NCBI GenBank assembly: GCA_963817335.1
Contig: CAWFNX010000001.1
Location: 1,116,001-1,180,000 of the forward strand
Direction of reading: 5' to 3'
Length of the DNA stretch: 64,000 bases
Source: AV40 sp963817335
Lineage (GTDB): Bacteria > Verrucomicrobiota > Verrucomicrobiia > Chthoniobacterales > UBA10450
The notes beneath the pieces were generated by a model. That model worked only from the letters and a program-made list of their open reading frames with translations, was not told the origin of the DNA and ran no database searches. The first letter of the stretch is position 1, and every line of letters starts with the position of its first letter. The position numbers and the translations under genes are program-made. Positions 41,043 through 49,489 of this stretch are shown here, piece by piece.

Positions 41043-42338
41043 GTGATTGACCGTTATTCCCGTCCGCAGATGCGACAGATCTGGTCGGACGAGCGCAAAT
41101 ATCAGATTTGGCTGGAGATCGAGGTCCTGGCTTGCGAGGCGATGGCCGAGCTGGGCCAGATTCCGAAACAGGACGCCGCCGAAATTCGCAAAAAGGCGCG
41201 GTTCTCCATTCCAGAGATCCTTGAGATCGAAAAACGCACCAATCACGACGTCATCGCGTTCCTGGAAAATGTCGCGGGCTCGGTTGGTCCGGCAGCGCGC
41301 TGGATCCATCAAGGTCTGACTTCATCCGATATCCTCGACACCACACTGTCCGTTCAAATGACCGAATCGATCAAGATTCTGGCAGACGATTTGAAACAAG
41401 TCCGCAACGTGATCGCGGCCCAGGCTCGTCGTTACAAAATGACCCCAATGATCGGACGCAGTCATGGCGTTCACGCGGAGCCGATCACATTTGGGTTGAA
41501 AATGGCATTGATGTTCGACGAATTCGGTCGCGCGGAGGAGCGGCTGGACCAAACCCGTGAACGCGTTCGTGTCGGCAAGATCAGCGGCGCAGTCGGCACT
41601 CATGCCCACGTCGACCCAAAAGTTGAGCGCGCGGTGTGCGAAAAGCTCGGACTCAAACCGGCGACGTTGTCGACGCAAATTGTACAACGAGACCGGCACG
41701 CAGAATTCATGACCACGCTTGCGGTGATTGCGTCGAGCATCGACCGCTGGGCGACGGAGTTTCGTCACCTTCAACGGACCGAAGTTTTGGAGGTGGAGGA
41801 ATACTTTGGAGAAGGCCAGAAGGGCAGCTCGGCCATGCCGCACAAGCGCAACCCCATCACCAGCGAGCGTCTGAGCGGCCTCGCTCGAGTCATCCGCGGA
41901 AACGCGCTGGTTGCGCTGGAAAATGTCGCGCTATGGCACGAACGCGACATCAGTCATTCGAGTGCGGAGCGAATCATTCTGCCCGATTCGTGCATTTTGA
42001 TGGACTTCATGCTGCATGAGTTGCGCAATCTCGTCGAACGGCTGCAGGTTTATCCGGAACGGATGCAGCAAAATCTCGAGTTAACGAAAGGTTTGTATAA
42101 CAGCCAATCGATTTTGCTCGCCCTCACTCGCGCCGGCGCGGAACGCAAATCCGCTTACGAAGCGGTTCAACGCGCTGCGATGAAAACTTGGAAAGGTGAG
42201 GGGAATTTCGCCGAGAACGCGAAAAAAGAACCCGAAATCACGGCCAAACTTTCCGGCCCGGAAATCGATCGGCTCTGTTCGCTCGACACCCATTTCCAAC
42301 ACGTCGAGGAAACATTCAAAGCACTCGGCCTCGATTAG
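41043..42338 (+). CDS. purB: Adenylosuccinate lyase
   Basis: 431 residues from a GTG at 41043 (IDRYSRPQMRQIWSDERKYQIWLEIEVLA). The fumarase-superfamily signature is EGQKGSSAMPHKRNPITSE, with the catalytic Ser in the GSSAMPHKRNP loop. HGVHAEPITFGLKMAL carries the conserved His. It cleaves adenylosuccinate and SAICAR in purine synthesis. Another purine gene, purE, lies at 51222. The gene is convergent with the regulator at 42335, overlapping by 4 nt. Confidence 0.96.
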   Translation: MIDRYSRPQMRQIWSDERKYQIWLEIEVLACEAMAELGQIPKQDAAEIRKKARFSIPEILEIEKRTNHDVIAFLENVAGSVGPAARWIHQGLTSSDILDTTLSVQMTESIKILADDLKQVRNVIAAQARRYKMTPMIGRSHGVHAEPITFGLKMALMFDEFGRAEERLDQTRERVRVGKISGAVGTHAHVDPKVERAVCEKLGLKPATLSTQIVQRDRHAEFMTTLAVIASSIDRWATEFRHLQRTEVLEVEEYFGEGQKGSSAMPHKRNPITSERLSGLARVIRGNALVALENVALWHERDISHSSAERIILPDSCILMDFMLHELRNLVERLQVYPERMQQNLELTKGLYNSQSILLALTRAGAERKSAYEAVQRAAMKTWKGEGNFAENAKKEPEITAKLSGPEIDRLCSLDTHFQHVEETFKALGLD

Positions 42339-44386
42339 CGCCCCTGTCTGATAGGACTTAAGAGAAGTTCGGCAATTCGCCCGGTACTGTCGAGTTTTTC
42401 GACCCGCATTTCGAATTTCGCCGCCGTCTGTTCCGGCGCTTTTGGGTTCAGGGTGATTCGAACCGCATTCGTCGGCCAATCCAGGATCAACTGCGCTACT
42501 TGAAAGTTCGAGGTCAACTCAACCGCGCTCAATTCGAGATGGGCGATTAACTCCATCGTCATCGGAGTGGTCCCGGCAGGCGTGAGCTGGACCCGGACGC
42601 GGGTGTCATTTGGTATGACTGCGACGCCGCCGATTTCAAACGCATTTCGCATTTGTGCCGGCTGCAGAGGCTTCGAAGTGGGCATCAACCGAAGCGCCGA
42701 AATGCGCCCTTCGCCGCTGAATTTCGCCGGCCCAATTTGAAATCCTGTTTCGGCAGGAATCGCGTTACGGGCTGCGGCTGATTGCAACCGGAGCGAAGCG
42801 GTCAAGGAAGCCGGTCGTGCGCGAATTGCGCCCATCTGCAGTTGCGAGGTCAACTGCATGGAAAGCACTTCGAGGAAAAGACCAAGTATAGCGCCGTTGC
42901 CATCAGTCGGTGCAATCCGGACCGCGGGAGGGCTGATTGGTGCCGTAGCATGTCGCTCGAAATGGGCCTGAGCTGGAGCAAGCGTGGGAGATGTAACAAC
43001 CCTCGCCGCTGGTTCGGGAGGAGCGATCTTCTCTTCCAACTTAACTGGTGTTGGAGCTGGAGGTGCAGCCACTGGCTCGTGCCGGACCCGGCGTCTTGGC
43101 TCCCGCGAAATCGCTTGCCTCGGCGGTGGTGAGGGTGGTGGAGGGAGAATCGGTTCTGGCGCGATTTCCTGTTTTGGCGGCGGTGGCGCAATCGGTTCGA
43201 TGATCGGCGAGTAAACCGGCTGCGGTGGAGCTCTCTCGACCATTGGTCTGTCGCCAGCCAGAGTTCGTTGGACGAGCTCGACCAGCGCGTCCGATAGAAA
43301 TGGTTTTTCGATGGTTGCGACGACGTTTGGGAACCGGGCCGCGGTGGCGTCCATCTGTTGAACGTGACCGGACATCATGAGAACCGGGATGTGCGCTGTC
43401 TGTTGATTTTCCAACAGCCGCCGGCAAACCTCGTCGCCGTTGAAATCGGGCAGGCTGTAGTCGAGGAGAACGAGATCCGGATCAACCTGCTCAATTTCGA
43501 GTAAACCTTCGCTTCCGCTCATCGCGGTTGTGATTTGCCAATTCGGGTCGGCGCCTGCCAGAATGTCCTCCACAAAAATCAGCAGCATCTCGGTATCGTC
43601 GACGACGACGATTTTCTTTCCTGTCTTCGGCTCAGCTACCGGCGGTTGCGGTTCCGCGGGTTCCGAAATTTCCGGCTGAGATTCGCGTAACGCTTCGATA
43701 ATTAAAGCCGGCCATTCATTTCCAATTGTTCGACGCTGCTCTCCGGAAAGCCGTCTTTCGCTGAGACGAACTTTGGGCCAGTTCAAAATCTCGGCGAGAG
43801 CGTCCTCGCCTTTGCGTTTGCCCGCTTCAGCGTGTGAGATCCGCCCGGCTGCGATATGAATTTCGCCAACTCGGGCGCGAGAACGGACCTCAAGAATGAG
43901 GTTGGCGCCAGCCGCGCAATGCAGCAACAAAACGTCAATTGTACTGAGCGCGCGCAAGCTGCCCCGGCCTTCCTTTTCTCGCCAGGGGCCGAGCAACGCC
44001 TGCACCGCGGCGCCGAACGCGGCCAGTTCGAACGGCTTTTCAACGAATTGGAGACCACCGTAAGATCCGCGTTCAGTGGCGATTTCTGGAGGGATCGCGG
44101 TTCCGATTACAAGAACGCGCGCGTCGGGATGCGACACGCGGAGTTGTTCAAGACAAGTCGTGATCCCAGCCCAGGGCGGGTCTACATCCAGGATGAAGAG
44201 CTCAGGACTTGATCCCCCGCTGAGCTTTTCCAGTTCCTTAACCGACCGGGCGATGGCTCCGACGTGTCGCGGCGCAAATTTTCTCAGCGCGGAACTGATC
44301 GCGGCGGCCAATGCACCGTACTCCTCGAGCAGGATGATGTTTGGCTGCGATACGCCTGTATTAGTGGATTTGGGACGAGCCGGCAC
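42335..44386 (-). CDS. Multidomain response regulator: two receivers, PATAN/DUF4388 and an unknown C-terminal domain
   Basis: 683 residues. Domain order: receiver-like domain (about 14-135; LFILDVDPPWAG), a PATAN/DUF4388-type domain (about 140-235; GEIHIAAGRISHAEAGKRKGEDALAEIL), a canonical receiver (about 268-390; IVVVDDTEMLL, phospho-Asp in LVLLDYSLPD, Thr/Ser in MMSGH, Lys in IEKPF), a Pro-rich linker of about 110 residues, and a C-terminal domain of about 160 residues with repeating beta-like stretches of no known family. It lacks a DNA-binding domain, so it probably acts by protein contact. A sensor kinase is not in the window. Confidence 0.8.
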   Translation of the reverse strand: MPARPKSTNTGVSQPNIILLEEYGALAAAISSALRKFAPRHVGAIARSVKELEKLSGGSSPELFILDVDPPWAGITTCLEQLRVSHPDARVLVIGTAIPPEIATERGSYGGLQFVEKPFELAAFGAAVQALLGPWREKEGRGSLRALSTIDVLLLHCAAGANLILEVRSRARVGEIHIAAGRISHAEAGKRKGEDALAEILNWPKVRLSERRLSGEQRRTIGNEWPALIIEALRESQPEISEPAEPQPPVAEPKTGKKIVVVDDTEMLLIFVEDILAGADPNWQITTAMSGSEGLLEIEQVDPDLVLLDYSLPDFNGDEVCRRLLENQQTAHIPVLMMSGHVQQMDATAARFPNVVATIEKPFLSDALVELVQRTLAGDRPMVERAPPQPVYSPIIEPIAPPPPKQEIAPEPILPPPPSPPPRQAISREPRRRVRHEPVAAPPAPTPVKLEEKIAPPEPAARVVTSPTLAPAQAHFERHATAPISPPAVRIAPTDGNGAILGLFLEVLSMQLTSQLQMGAIRARPASLTASLRLQSAAARNAIPAETGFQIGPAKFSGEGRISALRLMPTSKPLQPAQMRNAFEIGGVAVIPNDTRVRVQLTPAGTTPMTMELIAHLELSAVELTSNFQVAQLILDWPTNAVRITLNPKAPEQTAAKFEMRVEKLDSTGRIAELLLSPIRQGR

Positions 44387-44491
44387 CTGGTAAAGCCCTC
44401 AAAATTTCTAAGGTACGACAAAGCGGAAGCGCTGGTCAAAGGGAAGCGGTGCGTTTGTGCGTTTTCGCCGCCGCCGCCGGCTGACTCAGCC

Positions 44492-45733
44492 TTACTCGTA
44501 GCGCAGCGCGTCGATCGGATCGAGGCTGGCCGCCCGATAGGCAGGGTAAAGGCCGAAACCGATGCCTATGGCCGAACACACGACCAGGCCCGCGATTGCC
44601 CAACCGAAGGGAAAAATCACGTCGACCTTCAGCCAGACAGCCAGCAAATCGCCGACGATGATGCCAAGGACAATCCCCAAAATCCCGCCTGCCTCGGAAA
44701 TGAAAACCGCCTCGGTCAGAAACTGTCGCAAGATATCGTGGCTGCGCGCCCCGATCGATTTTCGCACACCGATTTCTTTTGTTCGCTCGGTCACGCTCAC
44801 CAGCATGATGTTCATGATTCCAATGCCCGCGGCCACTAGGGCGATGAAACTGATCACAAACGCGCCCACTCGGACAATTCCAGCAACCGAAACGAACGCG
44901 CTCTTGAGTGAGTCGTTGGAATAAATTTCGAAGTCGTTTTCGTCATTCGCTCGCAACCCCCGCGCGATCCGCATCGCGCCGACTGCTCTGTCGAATGTGG
45001 CATTGTAAGTTTCAGTCGACGGGGCCTGGGTTGCGATGTTCACGGTGCGCCTGGCCGATCCAAAATCTTCAAAGAATCGCGTGATTGGCATCATGCAGAT
45101 GTTGTCCTGGCTCTGGCCAAACGCCGTTCCCTTCTCCGCCAGGATTCCAATGATCGTGTAGGTATGACCGCTGACCCGGACGGTTTTGCCGATCGGCGAT
45201 TCATGGGGGAATAATCGGTTTTCGACCATTTTGCCGACGACTATTACGTTGCGGGCAAGATCGACGTCTTCATCGTTAAGATTTCGGCCGTAACCCAGGG
45301 TGTAGGCGTTAGCGGTGAGGAAACTGCGATTGGTCCCGACCATGAGCAGGCTCGGGGTCGTCTTTACGCCGTTGTAAACGGCCTGGCCCTTCACCTCGTA
45401 ACCGAAACACTTCAGACAAATCTCGCGCGCGTTGCCTTCCATCAGTTTTTGGTAATGCAGCGCCTGTTGATAGGTGATGTTGCGGCGGTTCTGATATTTT
45501 TTCTTTACGTCGCCCCCCGCGCTCATGTTCGCCGGATATTTCGCGAACTGAAAAATGTTCGAACCCAGGAAGCTGATGCCATTCTCGATCGCGTATTGGA
45601 GCGCGCCGATCGCGGTCATGACCGAGATGACAGAAAAGACGCCGATGGTGATTCCAAACATCGTTAGGCCGGAACGCAGTTTGTTCACGCCCAACGAGCC
45701 CAAAGCCATCGTGATGATTTCGCTAAATCGCAT
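44492..45733 (-). CDS. MacB-like ABC transporter permease (FtsX fold), copy 1
   Basis: 413 residues. One N-terminal membrane helix (TMFGITIGVFSVISVMTAIG), a large periplasmic domain (about 40-290) and three C-terminal helices around VSFIALVAAGIGIMNIMLVSVTERTKEIGVRKSIGA, which is the FtsX/MacB signature. It has no fused ATPase, unlike E. coli MacB. It is the last gene of the operon read from 49369, with a separate ATPase at 47195. It probably pairs with the other permease as a heterodimer. Confidence 0.9.
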   Translation of the reverse strand: MRFSEIITMALGSLGVNKLRSGLTMFGITIGVFSVISVMTAIGALQYAIENGISFLGSNIFQFAKYPANMSAGGDVKKKYQNRRNITYQQALHYQKLMEGNAREICLKCFGYEVKGQAVYNGVKTTPSLLMVGTNRSFLTANAYTLGYGRNLNDEDVDLARNVIVVGKMVENRLFPHESPIGKTVRVSGHTYTIIGILAEKGTAFGQSQDNICMMPITRFFEDFGSARRTVNIATQAPSTETYNATFDRAVGAMRIARGLRANDENDFEIYSNDSLKSAFVSVAGIVRVGAFVISFIALVAAGIGIMNIMLVSVTERTKEIGVRKSIGARSHDILRQFLTEAVFISEAGGILGIVLGIIVGDLLAVWLKVDVIFPFGWAIAGLVVCSAIGIGFGLYPAYRAASLDPIDALRYE

Positions 45734-45905
45734 AAGTCAAAAATTCGAATCTCGAAATCCGAAACAAATTCGAAATCTAAAATCCAAATTCATTTCCGAT
45801 TTTGCCTACGATTGACCCGAAGATTTTCATCAACGTCGTTGCATGGGTTGGGGGATTTTTGAGTTTCGGTATTCGAATTTGTTTCGATATTCGGTATTCG
45901 AATTT
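45734..45905 (-). repeat. AT-rich spacer with inverted AAATTCGAAT-type repeats
   Basis: The 172-bp gap between the two permease genes is AT-rich and made of repeated TTCGAA/ATTCGAAT words (AAATTCGAATCTCGAAATCC at one side, TTCGGTATTCGAATTTG and GGTATTCGAATTTC at the other). The arms are roughly inverted, so it could fold in the mRNA. Nothing coding is seen. Confidence 0.55.
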
Positions 45906-47189
45906 CTATTCATATCTAAGTGCGGTAACTGGATCGAGTCGCGACGCAGTCCACGCGGGCGCGAAACCGGAAATTAATCCCGTTAGCACCGAGACGATCA
46001 TGCTGGCGACAACGAGGCCGAGCGAAAACTGGATTGGGAATGACGGGAAAGCTTTGCCGATTCCGAAGCAGAGAAGATAAGCGACGGCGAGCCCGATAAA
46101 TCCCCCCAACAAACAAAGCGCGGTCGATTCGATCAAAAACTGCAACAGAATGGTGCGTCGCCGCGCTCCCAGCGCTTTGCGTGTTCCAATTTCCTTGGTC
46201 CGCTCCTTCACGCTCACAAAGGTGATGTTCATGATTCCGATCGCGCCGACAAAGAGCGATAATCCGGTGATAAAAAGTCCGGCGATTGCGATCGTATTTT
46301 TCACCGGATCGAGCGTGCTCTTGAATGCTTGTTGTTCGTTAATCGAAAAATCGTCCTTCTTTTCGGGCGAGAGACCGCGGAGACGGCGCATAATTCCGGT
46401 AAGCTCGTCTTTCGCTTCAGCCAATTTCTTTTTGTCTTTAACTTTCACTCGCACGTCTGACTCGGTTGACGTTGCGCCAGGCCGTGCGTCTGACGCGCTT
46501 TTCGAGCTGAAGTATTTGTTAAAAGCCGTCAACGGTAACGCGACCATCGAATCCCAGCTGAACAGTCCAAGAAAGGTTCCTTGCCGGGCGTTCACGCCGA
46601 TAACCTTAAAATTCTGTCCGTTGATCAGAACAGTTTGGTTGATCGGACTCTCCGACGGGAACAACGCGTCGGCCACGTCGTACCCAATCACCACAACTTG
46701 GGCGCCTTCGCGCGATTCGATCTCGTTGAAGAAGCGACCTTCTTTGCAATCGATCGTGGACGTCAGGGTGAAATCCGAAGTCGTCCCAAGAGTAAAAACG
46801 CCGTCCACTTCGTTGCCCCCGTGTTTGATCGAGCGCATCAGGCTGGAAGTCGGCACCGCGACGATGAGATTTGAATTCGGCGTGGCGGACATGACCCGAT
46901 TGATCTTGTCCGCGTAATCCGTCTCGATTTTTTTCCGATCGCGATAGTTCCACCAATCGTCCACCGGTTTCCATGGCCATTGGGTGACGTAAAGGACATC
47001 ATCGCCGAGCACGGACATGCTGTTGTCGAACCCAATAGAAATTCCGCTGATCGCCGTGCCCATCAATGTGACCGCGACGATGCCAATGATGACGCCAAGC
47101 GCAGTCAGGGTCGATCGTGTCATGTTCGAGCGCATCTGCGCAGCAGCGATCTTCCAGCTTTCTTCCAACTCGTAGAGAAAGCGTTTCAT
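45906..47189 (-). CDS. MacB-like ABC transporter permease (FtsX fold), copy 2
   Basis: 427 residues with the same plan: helix at LTALGVIIGIVAVTLMGTAI, large periplasmic region, then the signature LFVGAIGIMNITFVSVKERTKEIGTRKALGARRRTILLQFLIES. The periplasmic part differs from copy 1, which supports a heterodimeric pump. It starts 5 bp after the ATPase stop. The tripartite model is MacA (48008) in the periplasm, with a TolC-like outer channel not seen here. Confidence 0.9.
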   Translation of the reverse strand: MKRFLYELEESWKIAAAQMRSNMTRSTLTALGVIIGIVAVTLMGTAISGISIGFDNSMSVLGDDVLYVTQWPWKPVDDWWNYRDRKKIETDYADKINRVMSATPNSNLIVAVPTSSLMRSIKHGGNEVDGVFTLGTTSDFTLTSTIDCKEGRFFNEIESREGAQVVVIGYDVADALFPSESPINQTVLINGQNFKVIGVNARQGTFLGLFSWDSMVALPLTAFNKYFSSKSASDARPGATSTESDVRVKVKDKKKLAEAKDELTGIMRRLRGLSPEKKDDFSINEQQAFKSTLDPVKNTIAIAGLFITGLSLFVGAIGIMNITFVSVKERTKEIGTRKALGARRRTILLQFLIESTALCLLGGFIGLAVAYLLCFGIGKAFPSFPIQFSLGLVVASMIVSVLTGLISGFAPAWTASRLDPVTALRYE

Positions 47190-47194
47190 CTGAA

Positions 47195-47935
47195 TCAGCT
47201 CGCAACGGCTGTATCGAGCTCGGGCATGAATCCCACGTGATCCGTTTCGATCAGACCATCGCGAAGATGAATCGGCCGGCGGGCATGCGCGGCAATGTCG
47301 CGTTCGTGGGTGACCAGGATGATTGTGTTGCCGCGCAGATAAAGGTCTTCGAGCAGCGCCATGATCTCTTCGCCGGTTTTCGAATCAAGATTGCCGGTCG
47401 GCTCGTCGGCCAGAATGATCGACGGGTTGTTGACCAGAGCGCGCGCGATCGCCACCCGCTGGCGTTGTCCGCCGGACAATTCGTTAGGCTTATGATGAAT
47501 GCGGTCGCCCAGGCCGACATCAATCAGCGCCTGTTCGGCGCGCTGTCGGCGCGTGTCGGGATCCATGCCCGCGTAGATCAAAGGAAGCTCGACATTACGC
47601 AACGCGTTGGCGCGCGGAAGCAGATTGAACGTTTGAAAAACAAAGCCGATCTCCCGATTACGAATTGCCGCCAGCTCGTCGTCGTCCATTTCCTTGACGT
47701 TGCGCCCGTTGAACTCGTACCGGCCGGAGCTCGGAGTATCGAGACAACCAAGCATGTTCATCAAAGTGGATTTGCCGCTACCGCTTGGGCCCATGACCGC
47801 GAGATATTCGTTTCGCCGAATTTGTAACGTCACGCCACGCAACGCGCGCACGATCTCTTCGCCCATCACGTATTCCTTCGTGATGTTCTCAATATCGATG
47901 ACAACGGGCCCTGCGGGCCGAGTGACGAGTGACAT
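47195..47935 (-). CDS. MacB-like ABC transporter ATPase (LolD family)
   Basis: 246 residues. Walker A MGPSGSGKST, signature LSGGQRQRVAIARAL, Walker B IILADEPTGNLDS and H-loop VTHERDIAAHA. This is the LolD/MacB ATPase class. The first codons (ATG at 47935, SLVTRPAGP) lie in a GAGTGACGAGTGAC spacer repeat, so the true start may be a little downstream. It powers the two permeases that follow on the same strand. Confidence 0.93.
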   Translation of the reverse strand: MSLVTRPAGPVVIDIENITKEYVMGEEIVRALRGVTLQIRRNEYLAVMGPSGSGKSTLMNMLGCLDTPSSGRYEFNGRNVKEMDDDELAAIRNREIGFVFQTFNLLPRANALRNVELPLIYAGMDPDTRRQRAEQALIDVGLGDRIHHKPNELSGGQRQRVAIARALVNNPSIILADEPTGNLDSKTGEEIMALLEDLYLRGNTIILVTHERDIAAHARRPIHLRDGLIETDHVGFMPELDTAVAS

Positions 47936-48012
47936 GTCAGTGCAGACGTGATCAGTGACCAGTGATCAGTGACCAGACGAACCTGATCACTGGCCACTGT
48001 TCACTGGTCACT
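47936..48012 (-). repeat. Spacer of GTGATCAGTGACC-type repeats between macA- and macB-like genes
   Basis: Four to five copies of CAGTGACC/CAGTGATCA, then their inverted form (CTGATCACTGGCCACTGTTCACTGGTCACTT). The TGA stop of the MacA-like gene (48008-48010) lies inside the repeat. The same family fills spacers near 18131 and 19757. Confidence 0.65.
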
Positions 48013-49369
48013 TCGATGCCTCCTTATCGTACGTTACTTTTGCGCCGTCTTTCAGTTTGCGGCTGATGGCGCTGTAGCTGCCGGAAATGACTTCGTCGCC
48101 GGACTGGACCCCGCTTTTGATTTCCATGTAGGTGTCGTCAGAAATTCCGGTCGTGACTTTCACCGATTGCGCTTTGCCGCCTTTTTTCAAAAAGACGACC
48201 TTCGAAAGTTTTTCGCGCTCCTCTCTCTGCGCTGCTTTTTCCTGCTTCTCATTGACGAAGTCGGCGTTGTTATCGCCCTTATCACGCGCATTTGCCTTGA
48301 GTTTTCGATTCTCAATTTCTTCCGGGCTCAAATTGCTCTCACCGGTCCGAATCGTGACTGCTTGCATCGGAACCGCCACTGCGTCTTTCACTATGTTCGT
48401 CTCAATGTCGGCGGTGCAACTTAATCCTGGTTTCAACGGCACATCGTGGTCGTCGATGCGCACCTTGACTTGAAAATTCGTTACCTCTTCCTGCGTGCCC
48501 GAGCCAGTGGTCGTCCCAGTGTTCGCGATCTGGTAAACCGTTCCGTGGAATTTGCGATCGCCGTAAGCATCGATTTTCACATTCGCCTTGTCGCCGACCT
48601 TCACGTTCACGACGTCGTTTTCGTTCACATCGACGCGCGCCTCCATGTGATTGAGGTCGGCCACGCGCATTACTTCAGTTCCGGCAAATTGGCCGGTGGC
48701 AACGATTCGCTCCCCAAGTTTGCTGTTCAGGATGGTGATCGTTCCGTCGATCGGCGAATAAACCGTGGTCTTGGAAAGTTGGTCCCGGGCCTGACTTGAG
48801 CCCGCTTCCGCCCGTTCGATCTCGTGAAGCGAGCTTTCGTAGGTGTTCTTGGCAACGTCGGACGCGGCCTGGGCGGAGTTGTATTCCTGGATCGAAATCG
48901 TTTTCTTGGCGTACATGTCCTCGGCGCGTTTCAAATCCTGCGTCGTCTTCAACATCGTTGCCTTCTGTTGCAGATTTGTGGCTCTTGCCGAACTGATCGC
49001 CGCCTCTTGCTGTTCCAGCAGCGCTTTGTAGGAATCGGGTTTAATCTTAACGAGAAGGTCGTCTTTCTTGACCGCCTTACCGTCTTCCACCGGCAACTCG
49101 ATGATCTCGCCCGCGACTTCCGGTGAGATTTTAACTTCTGTTTCGGGCTGAATCTTCCCTGTCGCCGAAACGGTTTGAAGAATTGTTTTCCGTACCGCCT
49201 TTTCGGTGGTAACCGGGATCGGCTTCTCCCGTTTGGAAAGGGCAATCGAAACGATCAGCCACAGGACGAACAATCCGACCGCGCCCCAAATGATTTGTTT
49301 GCGGCGACGGGCGCGTTGCTTACGCGCGGCCTGCGGCGAGGTTTCGGGTGTGGTTAAGGCTTGGTGCAT
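48008..49369 (-). CDS. MacA-like periplasmic adaptor (HlyD/RND membrane-fusion family)
   Basis: 453 residues. N-terminal anchor IIWGAVGLFVLWLIVSIAL, then the lipoyl half-motif (SATGKIQPETEVKISPEVAGEIIELPVEDGKAVKKDDLLVKI), a helical hairpin rich in Ala/Glu/Gln (about 115-200), the second lipoyl half (TTVYSPIDGTITILNSKLGERIVATGQFAG), and beta-barrel. A charged insertion (NRKLKANARDKGDNNADFVNEKQEK) lies in the C-terminal domain. It links an inner-membrane pump to an outer-membrane channel. It heads the export operon with the ATPase and the two permeases. Confidence 0.9.
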   Translation of the reverse strand: MHQALTTPETSPQAARKQRARRRKQIIWGAVGLFVLWLIVSIALSKREKPIPVTTEKAVRKTILQTVSATGKIQPETEVKISPEVAGEIIELPVEDGKAVKKDDLLVKIKPDSYKALLEQQEAAISSARATNLQQKATMLKTTQDLKRAEDMYAKKTISIQEYNSAQAASDVAKNTYESSLHEIERAEAGSSQARDQLSKTTVYSPIDGTITILNSKLGERIVATGQFAGTEVMRVADLNHMEARVDVNENDVVNVKVGDKANVKIDAYGDRKFHGTVYQIANTGTTTGSGTQEEVTNFQVKVRIDDHDVPLKPGLSCTADIETNIVKDAVAVPMQAVTIRTGESNLSPEEIENRKLKANARDKGDNNADFVNEKQEKAAQREEREKLSKVVFLKKGGKAQSVKVTTGISDDTYMEIKSGVQSGDEVISGSYSAISRKLKDGAKVTYDKEASK

Positions 49370-49489
49370 GGCGACTCAGGGAACGGGAAACGTCGGAAAT
49401 TACCTCACTTTAGACCTTTGCCAACGCAACGCGTTCACCGGCCAATCATAGGATGCAGAAGCCGTGCCCGTTGGATTCAACAATTTAGC

